Source: Gordonia hongkongensis (GTDB lineage: Bacteria; Actinomycetota; Actinomycetes; Mycobacteriales; Mycobacteriaceae). Taken from it: 64,000 nucleotides of DNA. Of the stretch, positions 37,825 to 46,353 are shown in pieces (the first letter of the stretch is position 1; each line of letters begins with the position of its first letter). The translations under genes were made by a program, and so were the position numbers. Location of the stretch: NCBI RefSeq assembly GCF_023078355.1, contig NZ_CP095552.1, forward strand, positions 5,022,001 to 5,086,000, read 5' to 3'. The notes below the pieces were generated by a model that saw only the letters and a list, made by a program, of their open reading frames with translations, had not been told where the DNA came from and did no database searches.

Positions 37825-38619
37825 ATGGTCGATTGGGACGGTGACCGGTACGCGGACGTGAGCGCCTTGCAGCGCATGGTCGCCGAGGAGTCGATCGGCG
37901 ACCTCGAACTCACCGGGACCGAACGCCTGCTGGACATCGGGTGCGGCGACGGCTTCATCACGATGCTGCTCGCCGACCGGCTGCCGTCGGGCTCGGTCGT
38001 CGGCGTCGACGCCTCGCGCCGGATGATCGAACGCGCGCTGCTCCGGGTCCCGGCGGACCTGCTGCGCGTCCAGTTCCACGTCGACGACGTGCTTGCCCTG
38101 CCCTTCGACGACGACTTCGACATCGTGGTGTCGTTCAACGCGCTGCACTGGGTGCACGACCAGAGGGCAGCGCTGCAAGGAATCGCTCGCAGTCTCGTCG
38201 ACGGCGGTCGGGCGGTGCTACAGATGGTGTGCGCCACCGAGAGACCGAGCATCGAGGACGTGGCGATGGAGGTCGCGGCGCAACCGGAGCGAAAGCGCTA
38301 CTTCGAGGGCTTCGACGCGCCCTACGTCCACGTCGAACCGGCGCGATTCGGGGACCTCGCCACCGACGCCGGTTTCATCGCGGACGACCTGACGGTGAAA
38401 GACCTGAACTGGCAGTTCGATTCGGTCGACGACTTCCGAGCCTGGTTCGCGGTCGGGGCGTCGGATTGGACGAGCCGCCTACCGGACAGCGCAGTCGACG
38501 ACTTCGTCGACACGGTCATCGATCGCTACACCGACGTCGTCGGCGAACCCGCACTGTTCCGGTTCAGCCAATTGCGCGCATCGCTGTCGAAACCTGCTCG
38601 CTCAGAGAACCTTTGCTGA
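37825..38619 (+). CDS. Class I SAM-dependent methyltransferase
   Basis: A methyltransferase of 264 residues, of the trans-aconitate/ubiE-like type. LLDIGCGDGFITMLLADRLP is motif I, VVGVDASRRMIERAL motif II, and FDIVVSFNALHWVHDQRAAL the motif after the acidic residue. The substrate is unknown. A GAGGAG-type ribosome site (37814-37819) precedes the ATG. It is not tightly linked to xylB (93-bp gap) and is followed by the repeat array at 38.67-39.04 kb. Confidence 0.8.
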   Translation: MVDWDGDRYADVSALQRMVAEESIGDLELTGTERLLDIGCGDGFITMLLADRLPSGSVVGVDASRRMIERALLRVPADLLRVQFHVDDVLALPFDDDFDIVVSFNALHWVHDQRAALQGIARSLVDGGRAVLQMVCATERPSIEDVAMEVAAQPERKRYFEGFDAPYVHVEPARFGDLATDAGFIADDLTVKDLNWQFDSVDDFRAWFAVGASDWTSRLPDSAVDDFVDTVIDRYTDVVGEPALFRFSQLRASLSKPARSENLC

Positions 38620-39057
38620 CCTTCCGGGCACCCCCGTCCCCTGATCCGAGAGAACGACAGCCCCAATGGTCCTTGAGGTGCGAGGAGCGATAGCGCCGCC
38701 CCCCGCTCCCTGAGGTGCGACGAGCGATAGCGCCGCCACCCCCCGCTCCCTGAGGTGCGAGGAGCGATAGCGCCGCCACCCCCGCTCCCTGAGGTGCGAG
38801 GAGCGATAGCGACGAGCCACGAAGGGCCTGGTGAGGCACCTTGCGAGGCCCTTCGAGGCTCGCTTCGCTCGCACCTCAGGGAACAGAAGGGTCACCGCTC
38901 GCACCTCAGGGAACAGAAGGGTCACCGCTCGCACCTCAGGGAACAGAAGGGTCACCGCTCGCACCTCAGGGAACAGAAGAGGTCACCGCTCGCACCTCAG
39001 GGAACAGAAGAGGTCACCGCTCGCACCTCAGGGGAGCACAGTCGACGGGGGGGTGAA
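38620..39057. repeat. Inverted array of repeat family A (4 direct + 6 inverted copies)
   Basis: This gap between two convergent genes has no coding sequence that I believe. TGAGGTGCGA begins at 38674, 38711, 38751 and 38790 (periods 37, 40, 39), each followed by GGAGCGATAGCG or, in the second copy, CGAGCGATAGCG. The opposite orientation begins at 38848, and GCTCGCACCTCAGGGAACAG occurs at 38867, 38897, 38927, 38957 and 38988, with a last GCTCGCACCTCAGGG at 39019 (periods 30, 30, 30, 31, 31). The two halves are complementary, so RNA from either side could fold into large stems and act as a bidirectional terminator. The 45-bp copy at 38784-38828 matches the single copy at 12659-12703. Confidence 0.85.
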
Positions 39058-39891
39058 TCACTCCGGCACGTAGTTGAAGGTGTCCGGATCGGGCCCGATG
39101 CGCTCGTCGCTGTTGAGGCGGTCGATCTGGGCGACCTCGTCGTCGGACAGTTCGAAGTCGAACAGTGCGAAGTTCTCCTCGACGCGCGAGCGGGTCACCG
39201 ACTTCGGGAAGACGATGTCGCCGCGCTGGATGTGCCACCGCAGGGTGACCTGCGCGGGCGAGCGGTCCTTGGACTTGGCGATCTCGGTGATTACCGGGTC
39301 GTCGGTCACCTTGCCCTGGGCGATCGGGGACCATGCCTCGGTCGCGATGCCGTGCTCGGAGTTGAACGCGCGCAACGGGTTCTGCGACAGATACGGGTGC
39401 ACCTCGATCTGGTTCACCGCGGGTACGACGTCGGTCTCGTCGAAGAGACGCTGTAGATGCGCCTGCTGGAAGTTCGACACGCCGATCGCTCGCGCCTTGC
39501 CGTCGGCGTAGGCCTTCTCGAGCGCCTTCCAGGTCTGGACGTAATCGCCCACCTCCGGCAGTGGCCAGTGGATCAGGAAGAGGTCGATCTGCTCGACGCC
39601 GAGGTCGGCAAGGGTCCCGTCGAGCGCCTTCAGGGCGTCGTCGTAGTCGTGGAAGCCGTTGTTCAGCTTGCTGGTGATGAAGATGTCGTCGCGCGGAATG
39701 CCCGAATCGCGGACCGCTTCGCCGACGCCCTTCTCGTTGCCGTACATCTCTGCGGTGTCGATGTGGCGGTATCCGACCTCGAATGCGGTCAGAGTTGCTT
39801 CACGCGTGTCCTCCGGCGGAACCTGGAAGACTCCGAAACCCAACTGCGGGATGGTGATTCCGTTGTTCAGTGTGATGTTCGGGACTGCCAT
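39058..39891 (-). CDS. Aldo/keto reductase (2,5-diketo-gluconate-reductase type)
   Basis: An NADPH-dependent (beta/alpha)8-barrel reductase of 277 residues. NGITIPQLGFGVFQVPPEDT opens it; GYRHIDTAEMYGNEKGVGEA gives the catalytic Asp and Tyr, FITSKLNN the Lys, and IDLFLIHWPLP the His. GVSNFQQAHLQRL and KSVTRSRVEENFALFDFELS are the remaining AKR signatures, the last binding the NADPH phosphate. It reduces an aldehyde or ketone of unknown identity. Start at ATG 39891; an AGAGAGGA site lies somewhat far upstream. The repeat array lies directly after the stop. Confidence 0.9.
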   Translation of the reverse strand: MAVPNITLNNGITIPQLGFGVFQVPPEDTREATLTAFEVGYRHIDTAEMYGNEKGVGEAVRDSGIPRDDIFITSKLNNGFHDYDDALKALDGTLADLGVEQIDLFLIHWPLPEVGDYVQTWKALEKAYADGKARAIGVSNFQQAHLQRLFDETDVVPAVNQIEVHPYLSQNPLRAFNSEHGIATEAWSPIAQGKVTDDPVITEIAKSKDRSPAQVTLRWHIQRGDIVFPKSVTRSRVEENFALFDFELSDDEVAQIDRLNSDERIGPDPDTFNYVPE

Positions 39892-40006
39892 GAGCACTTG
39901 TCCTCTCTCTAGGGGTCGTCTATCTCTGCCCCGCACCCGCGCGGCGGGCGGTCTGGGGCCACGTTGTGGTTCAAGGCCACCGGCCCATCCGGGTATTCCC
40001 GGCCGG

Positions 40007-43000
40007 TCACGAACGGGTGCCGCCGGCGCCGAGCAACCGCTCGAGGAAATCCGGCGACAACGCTGCCGGCGCGGGACGGTCACCGGCACGAACACCGCGG
40101 GCGACGTCGTCGACGAGCCGGGTGAAGTCGTCGCCGCCATCCAGCGGGAACCGAACCATGCCCGACGCTGCGCACTGCGCCAGGACAGCCAGGGTCTGTG
40201 CACGTGCCTCGTCCGGCCGCCCGGCCGCGTCGAGACACATCGCCAGGAGTCGTCGCGCCCGCAGAATCGCTCGGTGGCGGCCGCTGCCGACCAACCTGTT
40301 CACCCACTCCTGCGCCCATCGACAGGCGACGTCAGGGGCTTCGGCGGACTCGCCGGCGTCGAGCATCAACCGGATCGCGGTCTCGGCATGGAGTTGCGCG
40401 ACGATCGCCGCGATGCCGCGTGTCGGCACCTCGGCGTCGGCGTCGACACGCGCAGACACCCCTCGACGAGCCGGCAGGTGCCTCACCACCTGCTCGTTCT
40501 CGGCGACGGCACGCAGCCGCGGGGTGTCGAGCCGCTCGGCGATGTCCACGGCTTCGTCGAGGTAGGACCCCGCGACCGCCCGGTCACCGTGGCACAACGC
40601 CACGCGCGCCCCGACGAGATGCCGAGCCTCGATCATGTCGACGACGCCTTCGGCGGCCCCGATGAAGAAGCTCTCGTCGAGCAGCCGTTCGGCTTCGTAC
40701 AGATCACCGCGCTCGTACCGGACCGCCGCGAGAAGGGCGCTGGCGAGTTGCGCACCCTGCGACTGGGTCGACGAACCCTGTTCGCGCGACAACCGCAGTC
40801 CCGTACGGAAGCATGCTTCGGCACGATCGAGGTCGAGCTGTTCGACGTAGGCGAGCCCGTCGAGTCCGTAGCCGTACATGACCGCGTACGGACCGGTGTT
40901 GCGTCGGTGTGCCGGGATCGCGCGTTGTTGCCAGCGGTGAGCCTCGTCGAAGTCGAATCGCAAGGTGGCGCCGAGGGTCCCGACATTGTGGATGGCCGAC
41001 ACGAGGAACGGCGGCAACCCGTCGAGGTCGTCGTCCAGGCGCGCCACCAGTTCGTCGAGCCCGTCGAGCCGGTCGGAGATGGCGCGCACGCACGCCTCGG
41101 CGATGTCGGCCTCACGGCGAATTCCCAGGGCAGCATCTGACCTCGCCAGTCGCTCGAGTGCGACCCGCGCCCGTTCGAGGGAGGCTTCGGCGAGCGCGGC
41201 GCGGTGCAGGAGGAGGTTCGCCCACGCGAGTTGCATCTGCAGGATCGGGTTGGCCGCCACCGTCACAGGCGGCAACTTCTCCATCAATGTGATCAGGGTG
41301 GTCATTCGCGAGTGTTCGATGAGTGACCGGCCGTAGGTCTCGACGAGTTCGATGGCACGGTCCGCATCACCGGCGGCGAGCGCATGGTCGACCGCCTCGG
41401 TCAGCATTCCGTGCCCCGCGAACCACTCCGACGCCCTGCGGTGCAGTTGCGGAATGAGTTGCGGTTCATCGCGTTCCAGCCTGCGCTGGAGAAACTCGGC
41501 GAACAGGGAGTGGAATCGGAACCACTGTCCGGCCTGATCGACCCGGGTGAGGAACAGGTCACGGAGCTCGATCTCCTCGAGCATGGCCTGTCCTCGCTCC
41601 TCGCCGCTCAGCGTGGTCGCGAGATCGGCGCAGATCCGTTCCGGCAGCGAGACGGTGAGCAGGAAGTGCAGGACCTCCGGTTCCAGCACGCCCAGGACGT
41701 TCTCGGCGAGGAAGTCACCGATGGCATGGTGCCGGCCGGAGATGTCACCGATCAGCTCGCCGGGACGCCCGGATCGGCGCAGCGACACACACGCCAGTTG
41801 CAGCGCCGCGACCCAACCGTCGGTCGATGACCACAGATCGGCGACCTCGTCGCCCCGCAGGTCCAGACCGGCGACATCAAGGAGGAACCGCCCGGCTTCC
41901 GCCTCGTCGAAACACAGTGCTTCCATGTCGATCTCGATGATCTCGTCGTGGACGTGCAGGCGACTGACCGGGAGGCCCCTCCGGGTGCGGCTGGTCACGA
42001 TCACCTGCAGGTGATGACAACCGTGTTCGAGTAGATAGTCCATCACTCCGATGACCGCCGGGTCCGTCACCCGGTGCCAGTCGTCGACGATGAGCGCGAT
42101 GCGCCGGCCGTGCTCGTGAACCTCGTTGATCAGCGATGTCAGCACGTACTCCTCGGCACGATCGCCGTGTTCCTCGACCGCCGCCGCGAGGTCGCCGACG
42201 GCGTCCGGGGCCGCCCGGCGCAGTGCCTCGACGAGGTCGGCGAGAAACCGTGCGACGTCGTTGTCGGTGTCGTCGACCGTTAGCCACGCCACCGGCACGC
42301 CGTCGACGGCGAGTTCCTCGGCCCACTGCGCCGCGACCGTGGTCTTTCCGTAGCCGGTGGGTGCGTGGATGAGCGTGAGACGGCGCAGCTTCCCGTCGCG
42401 CAGTGTCTTCAGGAGTCGGGCCCTGGTGACCTGTGCCCGAGGCCGGACGGGTGGGCGGAATTTCGTCGACGGCATGGGCAGCGTCATCGTCGTCCGCCGC
42501 CGCGGCGTCGTCGTCGTCGTCGTCGTCGAGGTAGCAGGTACCGTGGCCCCGTCTGGCAGCGCCATCCCGTCGAGTGGCACCCCGAGCCGCCGCTGCGCGT
42601 TCCGCAGTTCCTCGCCCAGCTCTGCCGCCGACCCGGGGCGGTCGGCGGGTTCGCGCGCCATCGCATGTTCGATGCAGCCGGACACCTCCGCGGGGAATCC
42701 GGCCGACGTGAGATCGGGGACTCCTTCGCTCGCGACGCGGAGGAAGTGCGCGACCACTTGCTCCCCGCTGCGCCTCTCGAACGCCGCGTGGCCGGTCAGC
42801 GCACAGAACAGGGTCGCGCCCAGCCCATAGACGTCGGAGGTCACTGATGGCGTCGCACCGGCGAGGAGTTCGGGCGCGGTGGAGGCGGGCGAACCGGTGA
42901 CCAGATCGGCGTCGGTCTCGAAGCCGCCGGAGATACGGGCGATGCCGAAGTCGGTCAACTGGGGTTCGCCGTATTCGGTGAGCAGGATGTTCCCCGGCTT

Positions 43001-43450
43001 GATGTCGCGGTGCAGGGTGCCCGCCCGGTGGGCCGTCTCGAGCGCACCGGCCACCTTGATGCCGAGCCGGAGCACGTCGCGCCAGTCGAGCGGACCGTCC
43101 CTGCGGATGCGCAGATCCAACGATGCGTGGGGGTGGTATTGCATCACGATGAACGGAAAGCCCTCGGGCGTGGACCCGACCTCGAGGATGTTGACGATGT
43201 TCGGGTGCCCGGAGAGTCGTCCCATCGCACGCTGCTCACGCACGAACCGCTCGAGGTTCTGCGCGTCGAGGTGGTCGGTCAGCACCTTGACCGCGACATC
43301 GCGGTCCAATGCGGGCTGGCGGCAGCGATATACGGCACCGTAGCCACCACGACCGATCTCGACCGGATCGGCGAAACCTGCTTCCACCAGTTCACCGGCG
43401 ACGTCGCGGACGGCATCGCGTTGTGTGGTCAGCGGATCGTTCTCGGCCAT
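40007..43450 (-). CDS. pknK: PknK-like Ser/Thr kinase fused to MalT-type STAND ATPase and TPR
   Basis: This is a 1147-residue signalling protein. Residues about 28-285 are a Hanks-type kinase: IGRGGYGAVYRCRQPALDRD, VAVKVL, LHRDIKPGNILL, LTDFGIARISG. A Thr-rich linker (ATSTTTTTTTPRRRTTM) leads into a MalT/LuxR-like P-loop ATPase (HAPTGYGKTTVAAQW and LIVDDWHRVTD), then helical TPR-like repeats to the end. There is no C-terminal LuxR helix-turn-helix and no membrane segment, so it is a soluble kinase acting through partners. The order and length match mycobacterial PknK (Rv3080c, 1110 aa), implicated in stress and growth-phase control. Divergent from cspA. Confidence 0.9.
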   Translation of the reverse strand: MAENDPLTTQRDAVRDVAGELVEAGFADPVEIGRGGYGAVYRCRQPALDRDVAVKVLTDHLDAQNLERFVREQRAMGRLSGHPNIVNILEVGSTPEGFPFIVMQYHPHASLDLRIRRDGPLDWRDVLRLGIKVAGALETAHRAGTLHRDIKPGNILLTEYGEPQLTDFGIARISGGFETDADLVTGSPASTAPELLAGATPSVTSDVYGLGATLFCALTGHAAFERRSGEQVVAHFLRVASEGVPDLTSAGFPAEVSGCIEHAMAREPADRPGSAAELGEELRNAQRRLGVPLDGMALPDGATVPATSTTTTTTTPRRRTTMTLPMPSTKFRPPVRPRAQVTRARLLKTLRDGKLRRLTLIHAPTGYGKTTVAAQWAEELAVDGVPVAWLTVDDTDNDVARFLADLVEALRRAAPDAVGDLAAAVEEHGDRAEEYVLTSLINEVHEHGRRIALIVDDWHRVTDPAVIGVMDYLLEHGCHHLQVIVTSRTRRGLPVSRLHVHDEIIEIDMEALCFDEAEAGRFLLDVAGLDLRGDEVADLWSSTDGWVAALQLACVSLRRSGRPGELIGDISGRHHAIGDFLAENVLGVLEPEVLHFLLTVSLPERICADLATTLSGEERGQAMLEEIELRDLFLTRVDQAGQWFRFHSLFAEFLQRRLERDEPQLIPQLHRRASEWFAGHGMLTEAVDHALAAGDADRAIELVETYGRSLIEHSRMTTLITLMEKLPPVTVAANPILQMQLAWANLLLHRAALAEASLERARVALERLARSDAALGIRREADIAEACVRAISDRLDGLDELVARLDDDLDGLPPFLVSAIHNVGTLGATLRFDFDEAHRWQQRAIPAHRRNTGPYAVMYGYGLDGLAYVEQLDLDRAEACFRTGLRLSREQGSSTQSQGAQLASALLAAVRYERGDLYEAERLLDESFFIGAAEGVVDMIEARHLVGARVALCHGDRAVAGSYLDEAVDIAERLDTPRLRAVAENEQVVRHLPARRGVSARVDADAEVPTRGIAAIVAQLHAETAIRLMLDAGESAEAPDVACRWAQEWVNRLVGSGRHRAILRARRLLAMCLDAAGRPDEARAQTLAVLAQCAASGMVRFPLDGGDDFTRLVDDVARGVRAGDRPAPAALSPDFLERLLGAGGTRS

Positions 43451-43667
43451 GACGTGCCTCGATCGCAGGTCGATCGCGTGGTGCCCTGTCCAGCCTACTC
43501 ACGCAGACCCCGAACACCCGGGTTTCTTTCTCGAACGGGGTACCCGCGCAGCGGACCGCCCACAACGATTGCGCCCTGCGTTTCCCAACGGTCCTCATCT
43601 GTGACAGAGTTGACGGGCGGCCATCGGTCTTGGTGGTTGCGCACACTGAAGAAAGAAGTACAGCAGT

Positions 43668-43871
43668 ATGGCACAGGGAACCGTCAAGTGGTTCAACGGC
43701 GAAAAGGGCTTCGGCTTCATCGCTCCCGACGACCAGGGCGCAGATGTCTTCGTCCACTACTCCTCGATCCAAGGTAGCGGCTTCCGCAACCTCGAAGAGA
43801 ACCAGCGCGTCGAATTCGACGTCGAGCAGGGTGCCAAGGGCCCCCAGGCTACCAACGTCAGCGCGCTCTGA
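43668..43871 (+). CDS. cspA: CspA family cold-shock protein
   Basis: This 67-residue single cold-shock domain binds single-stranded RNA or [23 protein letters not shown] holds RNP1 (KGFGFI) and DVFVHYSSI is RNP2. The aromatic residues of both motifs are intact. An AAGAAAGAAG stretch lies about 10 nt upstream of the ATG. The long leader (43451-43667) and a good terminator (43884-43925) frame it as a stand-alone gene; a plausible -35 TTGACG is at 43610-43615. Confidence 0.95.
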   Translation: MAQGTVKWFNGEKGFGFIAPDDQGADVFVHYSSIQGSGFRNLEENQRVEFDVEQGAKGPQATNVSAL

Positions 43872-43883
43872 GCTCCTGACTTG

Positions 43884-43925
43884 CGCGAAACGCCCCGGAC
43901 GGCCACTCGGTCGGATGGGGCGTTT
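43884..43925 (+). terminator. Terminator after cspA
   Basis: CGAAACGCCCC (43884-43894) pairs perfectly with GGGGCGTTTCG (43915-43925) around a 20-nt loop; a short T/C-rich stretch follows. Confidence 0.7.
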
Positions 43926-44007
43926 CGTCATCCTGACGAAAACCACCCCCCTCGGCGTAGTCCACGTCACAATTAGGCGGGGCCGGACCCCAGGAGACGT
44001 GAGGGTG

Positions 44008-46353
44008 ATGCAGGTGACCGATCCGGTGGTGGTGCTGACCAAAGCCCGTACGTCGTGCGAGATGCGGGCGGTACGCGAGTGGACGGCGGCGAACTATCCG
44101 GACGCGACGATCTCCCGATCGGCGGAGATCGACTTCGACGGCATGGCGCCGGAGACGTTGCTCGTGCCTGTCCGGGCGGTCTGGCTCCCGGCGGTCCGGC
44201 AGGGTGAGCGGCGGGTCACGCTGGGCGACGTCCTGGTGCTGTCCAATCCCCGGCGGCCGCTCGGAGCGGTCCAGCCGCTGATCCGGAAGAGACGTCCGGA
44301 CAGTCTCCGCGTCGTTGCCGGTGCACCCGCCACGATCGAGGAACTACGCACCCGGTATGCCCATCACCAGGCGCAGGGTGAGCCGTTCGCCCAGTTCGTC
44401 CTGTTCCAGGCGTCGGTGTCGGCCGAGCGAGCCGAACGCCAGATCGTCGGTGATCGCTACAAGGTCCCCCGGCTGGTCGCCGAGCAGATCAGCAGTTCGT
44501 CGCGATTCCAGACGTCCGCGGCCAAACTCGCAGCCGAGCTGGGTCGGCCCACCGATGCGGTGGTCGCCGAGGCCACCGACAAACTCTCGACCTTCGTCGC
44601 CACCCAGAGCCGGCTCATGGACGACGTGTTCTCGGCGACCTTCAACCGACTGCACGAGCGGGCCTGGAACGTCACCGTCGACGTCGAGAACCTCAACACC
44701 CTGCGCACCCTCAACAAGTCCACCGGCCTGATCTTCCTGCCCTCCCACCGGTCCTATGTCGATCCGCTGGTCCTGGCGAAAGTGCTGCGCAACAACGACT
44801 TCCCACCCAACCTCGTGCTCGGCGGGAACAATCTCTCGTTCTGGCCGGTGGGCCCGGTGGCCCGCCGCGCCGGCATGATCTTCATCCGGCGCAAGTTCGG
44901 CGCGGACCCGGTCTACAAGTTCGCGATGCGCTCCTACCTCGCCTACATCGTCGAGAAGCGCTTCAACCTGGAGTGGTACATCGAGGGCGGTCGCAGCCGG
45001 ACCGGCAAGCTCCGGAAGCCCAAACTGGGACTGCTCACCTACGTCGTCGACGCGGTGGGGCAGCTCGACGAGGCCGACGTGACGATCGTGCCGACCTCGA
45101 TCGTGTACGACCAGCTCCAGGAGATCGGCGCGATGGCGGCCGAGGACGCCGGTGGCACGAAGAAGCCCGAGGGCGTCGGGTGGTTGTTGCGCTATGCGAA
45201 GGCGCAGCGCGCGTACCTGGGCGAGGCCCGGGTGCGATTCGGGACCCCCATCTCGCTGCGGACCGCTCTCGCCGACGCCGGCGAGGGCCGCGCGCGACTG
45301 GAGAAGGTCGCGTTCCGGGTGATGGACGAGATCAATTCCGCCACCCCGATCTCGGCGACCTCGCTGGCCGGTTTCGCCCTCCTCGGCGCGCACGACAGGG
45401 CGTACACGCTCGCGGAGATCGAGGCCATCCTGGCTCCCCTGCTCGACTACATCCGCCGGCGCGAGCTACCCGGCCCGGACCCGGCCCTGTGCCGCGGGGT
45501 CGGGCTGACCCAGACCCTCCGGGTCCTCGCCGGCAACGGCGTGGTGAGCTGCTTCGACGGCGGTTCCGAACCGGTGTGGTCCATCGTGCCGGACAATCAC
45601 GCGGTCGCGGCCTACTACCGCAACGGGGCGCTCCATCACTTCGTCGACCGCGCGATCGTCGAGGTCGCCATGATCGCCGTGGCCGACGGTGACGTCCGGG
45701 CCGACGACATCCCGCCGGACGAACACCCCGTCGGATACGACGAGACGGCCGACGGTCCGCTCGCCGACGAGGGGCTGCTCGCGGCGTCGCAACGGGAGGC
45801 CCTGCGAATCCGCGATCTGCTCAAGTTCGAGTTCTTCTTCCCGGCCAAGACCGAGTTCCTGCACCGACTCGGTCTCGAACTCGATCTGCTGGCCCCGGGC
45901 TGGCGTGCCGTGACGCCGACGCAGGAGTGGACCTACGAGGTACTGCACGGCCACACCGGCGGACTCCTCGCCCGACGCACCCTGCAGCCGTTCTTCGACG
46001 CCCAACTGGTCTTCGCGACCAAACTCGTGGAACTCGGCACCGCATCGCGCGACAAGGAGGACCTGATCGTCGAATGCCTCGGTCTGGGACGCCAGCTGTC
46101 CCTGCAAGGTGTTGTGCGCAGCAAGGATTCGGTTTCCAAGGACCTCTACGACGGCTGTTATCAGCTCGCCGACAACCGCCACCTGATCCACGGCGAGGAG
46201 GTCGCGGACCTCGCGACCGCCCGCCGGGACTGGCTCGACGAGGTCGAATCGATGCGCGAGCGGCTGGCCCGGATCGCGTCGATCGAGGATCTCCAGCGTG
46301 CCGTGGGCGGAGCCGACACCATGGACACGGTCTGGTCGGAGGGGACACCGTGA
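44008..46353 (+). CDS. plsB: Glycerol-3-phosphate acyltransferase PlsB
   Basis: A PlsB of 781 residues that acylates sn-glycerol-3-phosphate at position 1, the first step of phospholipid and triacylglycerol synthesis at the membrane. FLPSHRSYVDPLVL is the HxxxxD catalytic motif (block I), GMIFIRRKFGADPVYKF block II, YIEGGRSRTGKLRKPKLGLL block III, and TIVPTSIVYDQL block IV. The order matches mycobacterial PlsB2. The start is uncertain among GTG 43999, GTG 44005 and ATG 44008; the AGGAG at 43992-43996 best suits 44005-44008. Reading frames that run upstream to 43630 pass through cspA and are not coding. The stop overlaps the fusion gene. Confidence 0.9.
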   Translation: MQVTDPVVVLTKARTSCEMRAVREWTAANYPDATISRSAEIDFDGMAPETLLVPVRAVWLPAVRQGERRVTLGDVLVLSNPRRPLGAVQPLIRKRRPDSLRVVAGAPATIEELRTRYAHHQAQGEPFAQFVLFQASVSAERAERQIVGDRYKVPRLVAEQISSSSRFQTSAAKLAAELGRPTDAVVAEATDKLSTFVATQSRLMDDVFSATFNRLHERAWNVTVDVENLNTLRTLNKSTGLIFLPSHRSYVDPLVLAKVLRNNDFPPNLVLGGNNLSFWPVGPVARRAGMIFIRRKFGADPVYKFAMRSYLAYIVEKRFNLEWYIEGGRSRTGKLRKPKLGLLTYVVDAVGQLDEADVTIVPTSIVYDQLQEIGAMAAEDAGGTKKPEGVGWLLRYAKAQRAYLGEARVRFGTPISLRTALADAGEGRARLEKVAFRVMDEINSATPISATSLAGFALLGAHDRAYTLAEIEAILAPLLDYIRRRELPGPDPALCRGVGLTQTLRVLAGNGVVSCFDGGSEPVWSIVPDNHAVAAYYRNGALHHFVDRAIVEVAMIAVADGDVRADDIPPDEHPVGYDETADGPLADEGLLAASQREALRIRDLLKFEFFFPAKTEFLHRLGLELDLLAPGWRAVTPTQEWTYEVLHGHTGGLLARRTLQPFFDAQLVFATKLVELGTASRDKEDLIVECLGLGRQLSLQGVVRSKDSVSKDLYDGCYQLADNRHLIHGEEVADLATARRDWLDEVESMRERLARIASIEDLQRAVGGADTMDTVWSEGTP

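Noticed and set aside
38867..39036. Regular 30-31-bp repeats that might be a CRISPR array
   Set aside because: Successive units are nearly identical along their whole length; there are no unique spacers and no cas genes. It is a tandem repeat.
38831..39073. Repetitive peptide RTSGNRRVTA encoded across the array
   Set aside because: The periodicity is that of the DNA repeat; all frames are open because the unit lacks stops, and there is no ribosome site or homology.
43630..44007. N-terminal extension of PlsB through cspA and its terminator
   Set aside because: The frame is open by chance, overlaps cspA out of frame and a good terminator hairpin, and has no PlsB homology before 44008.
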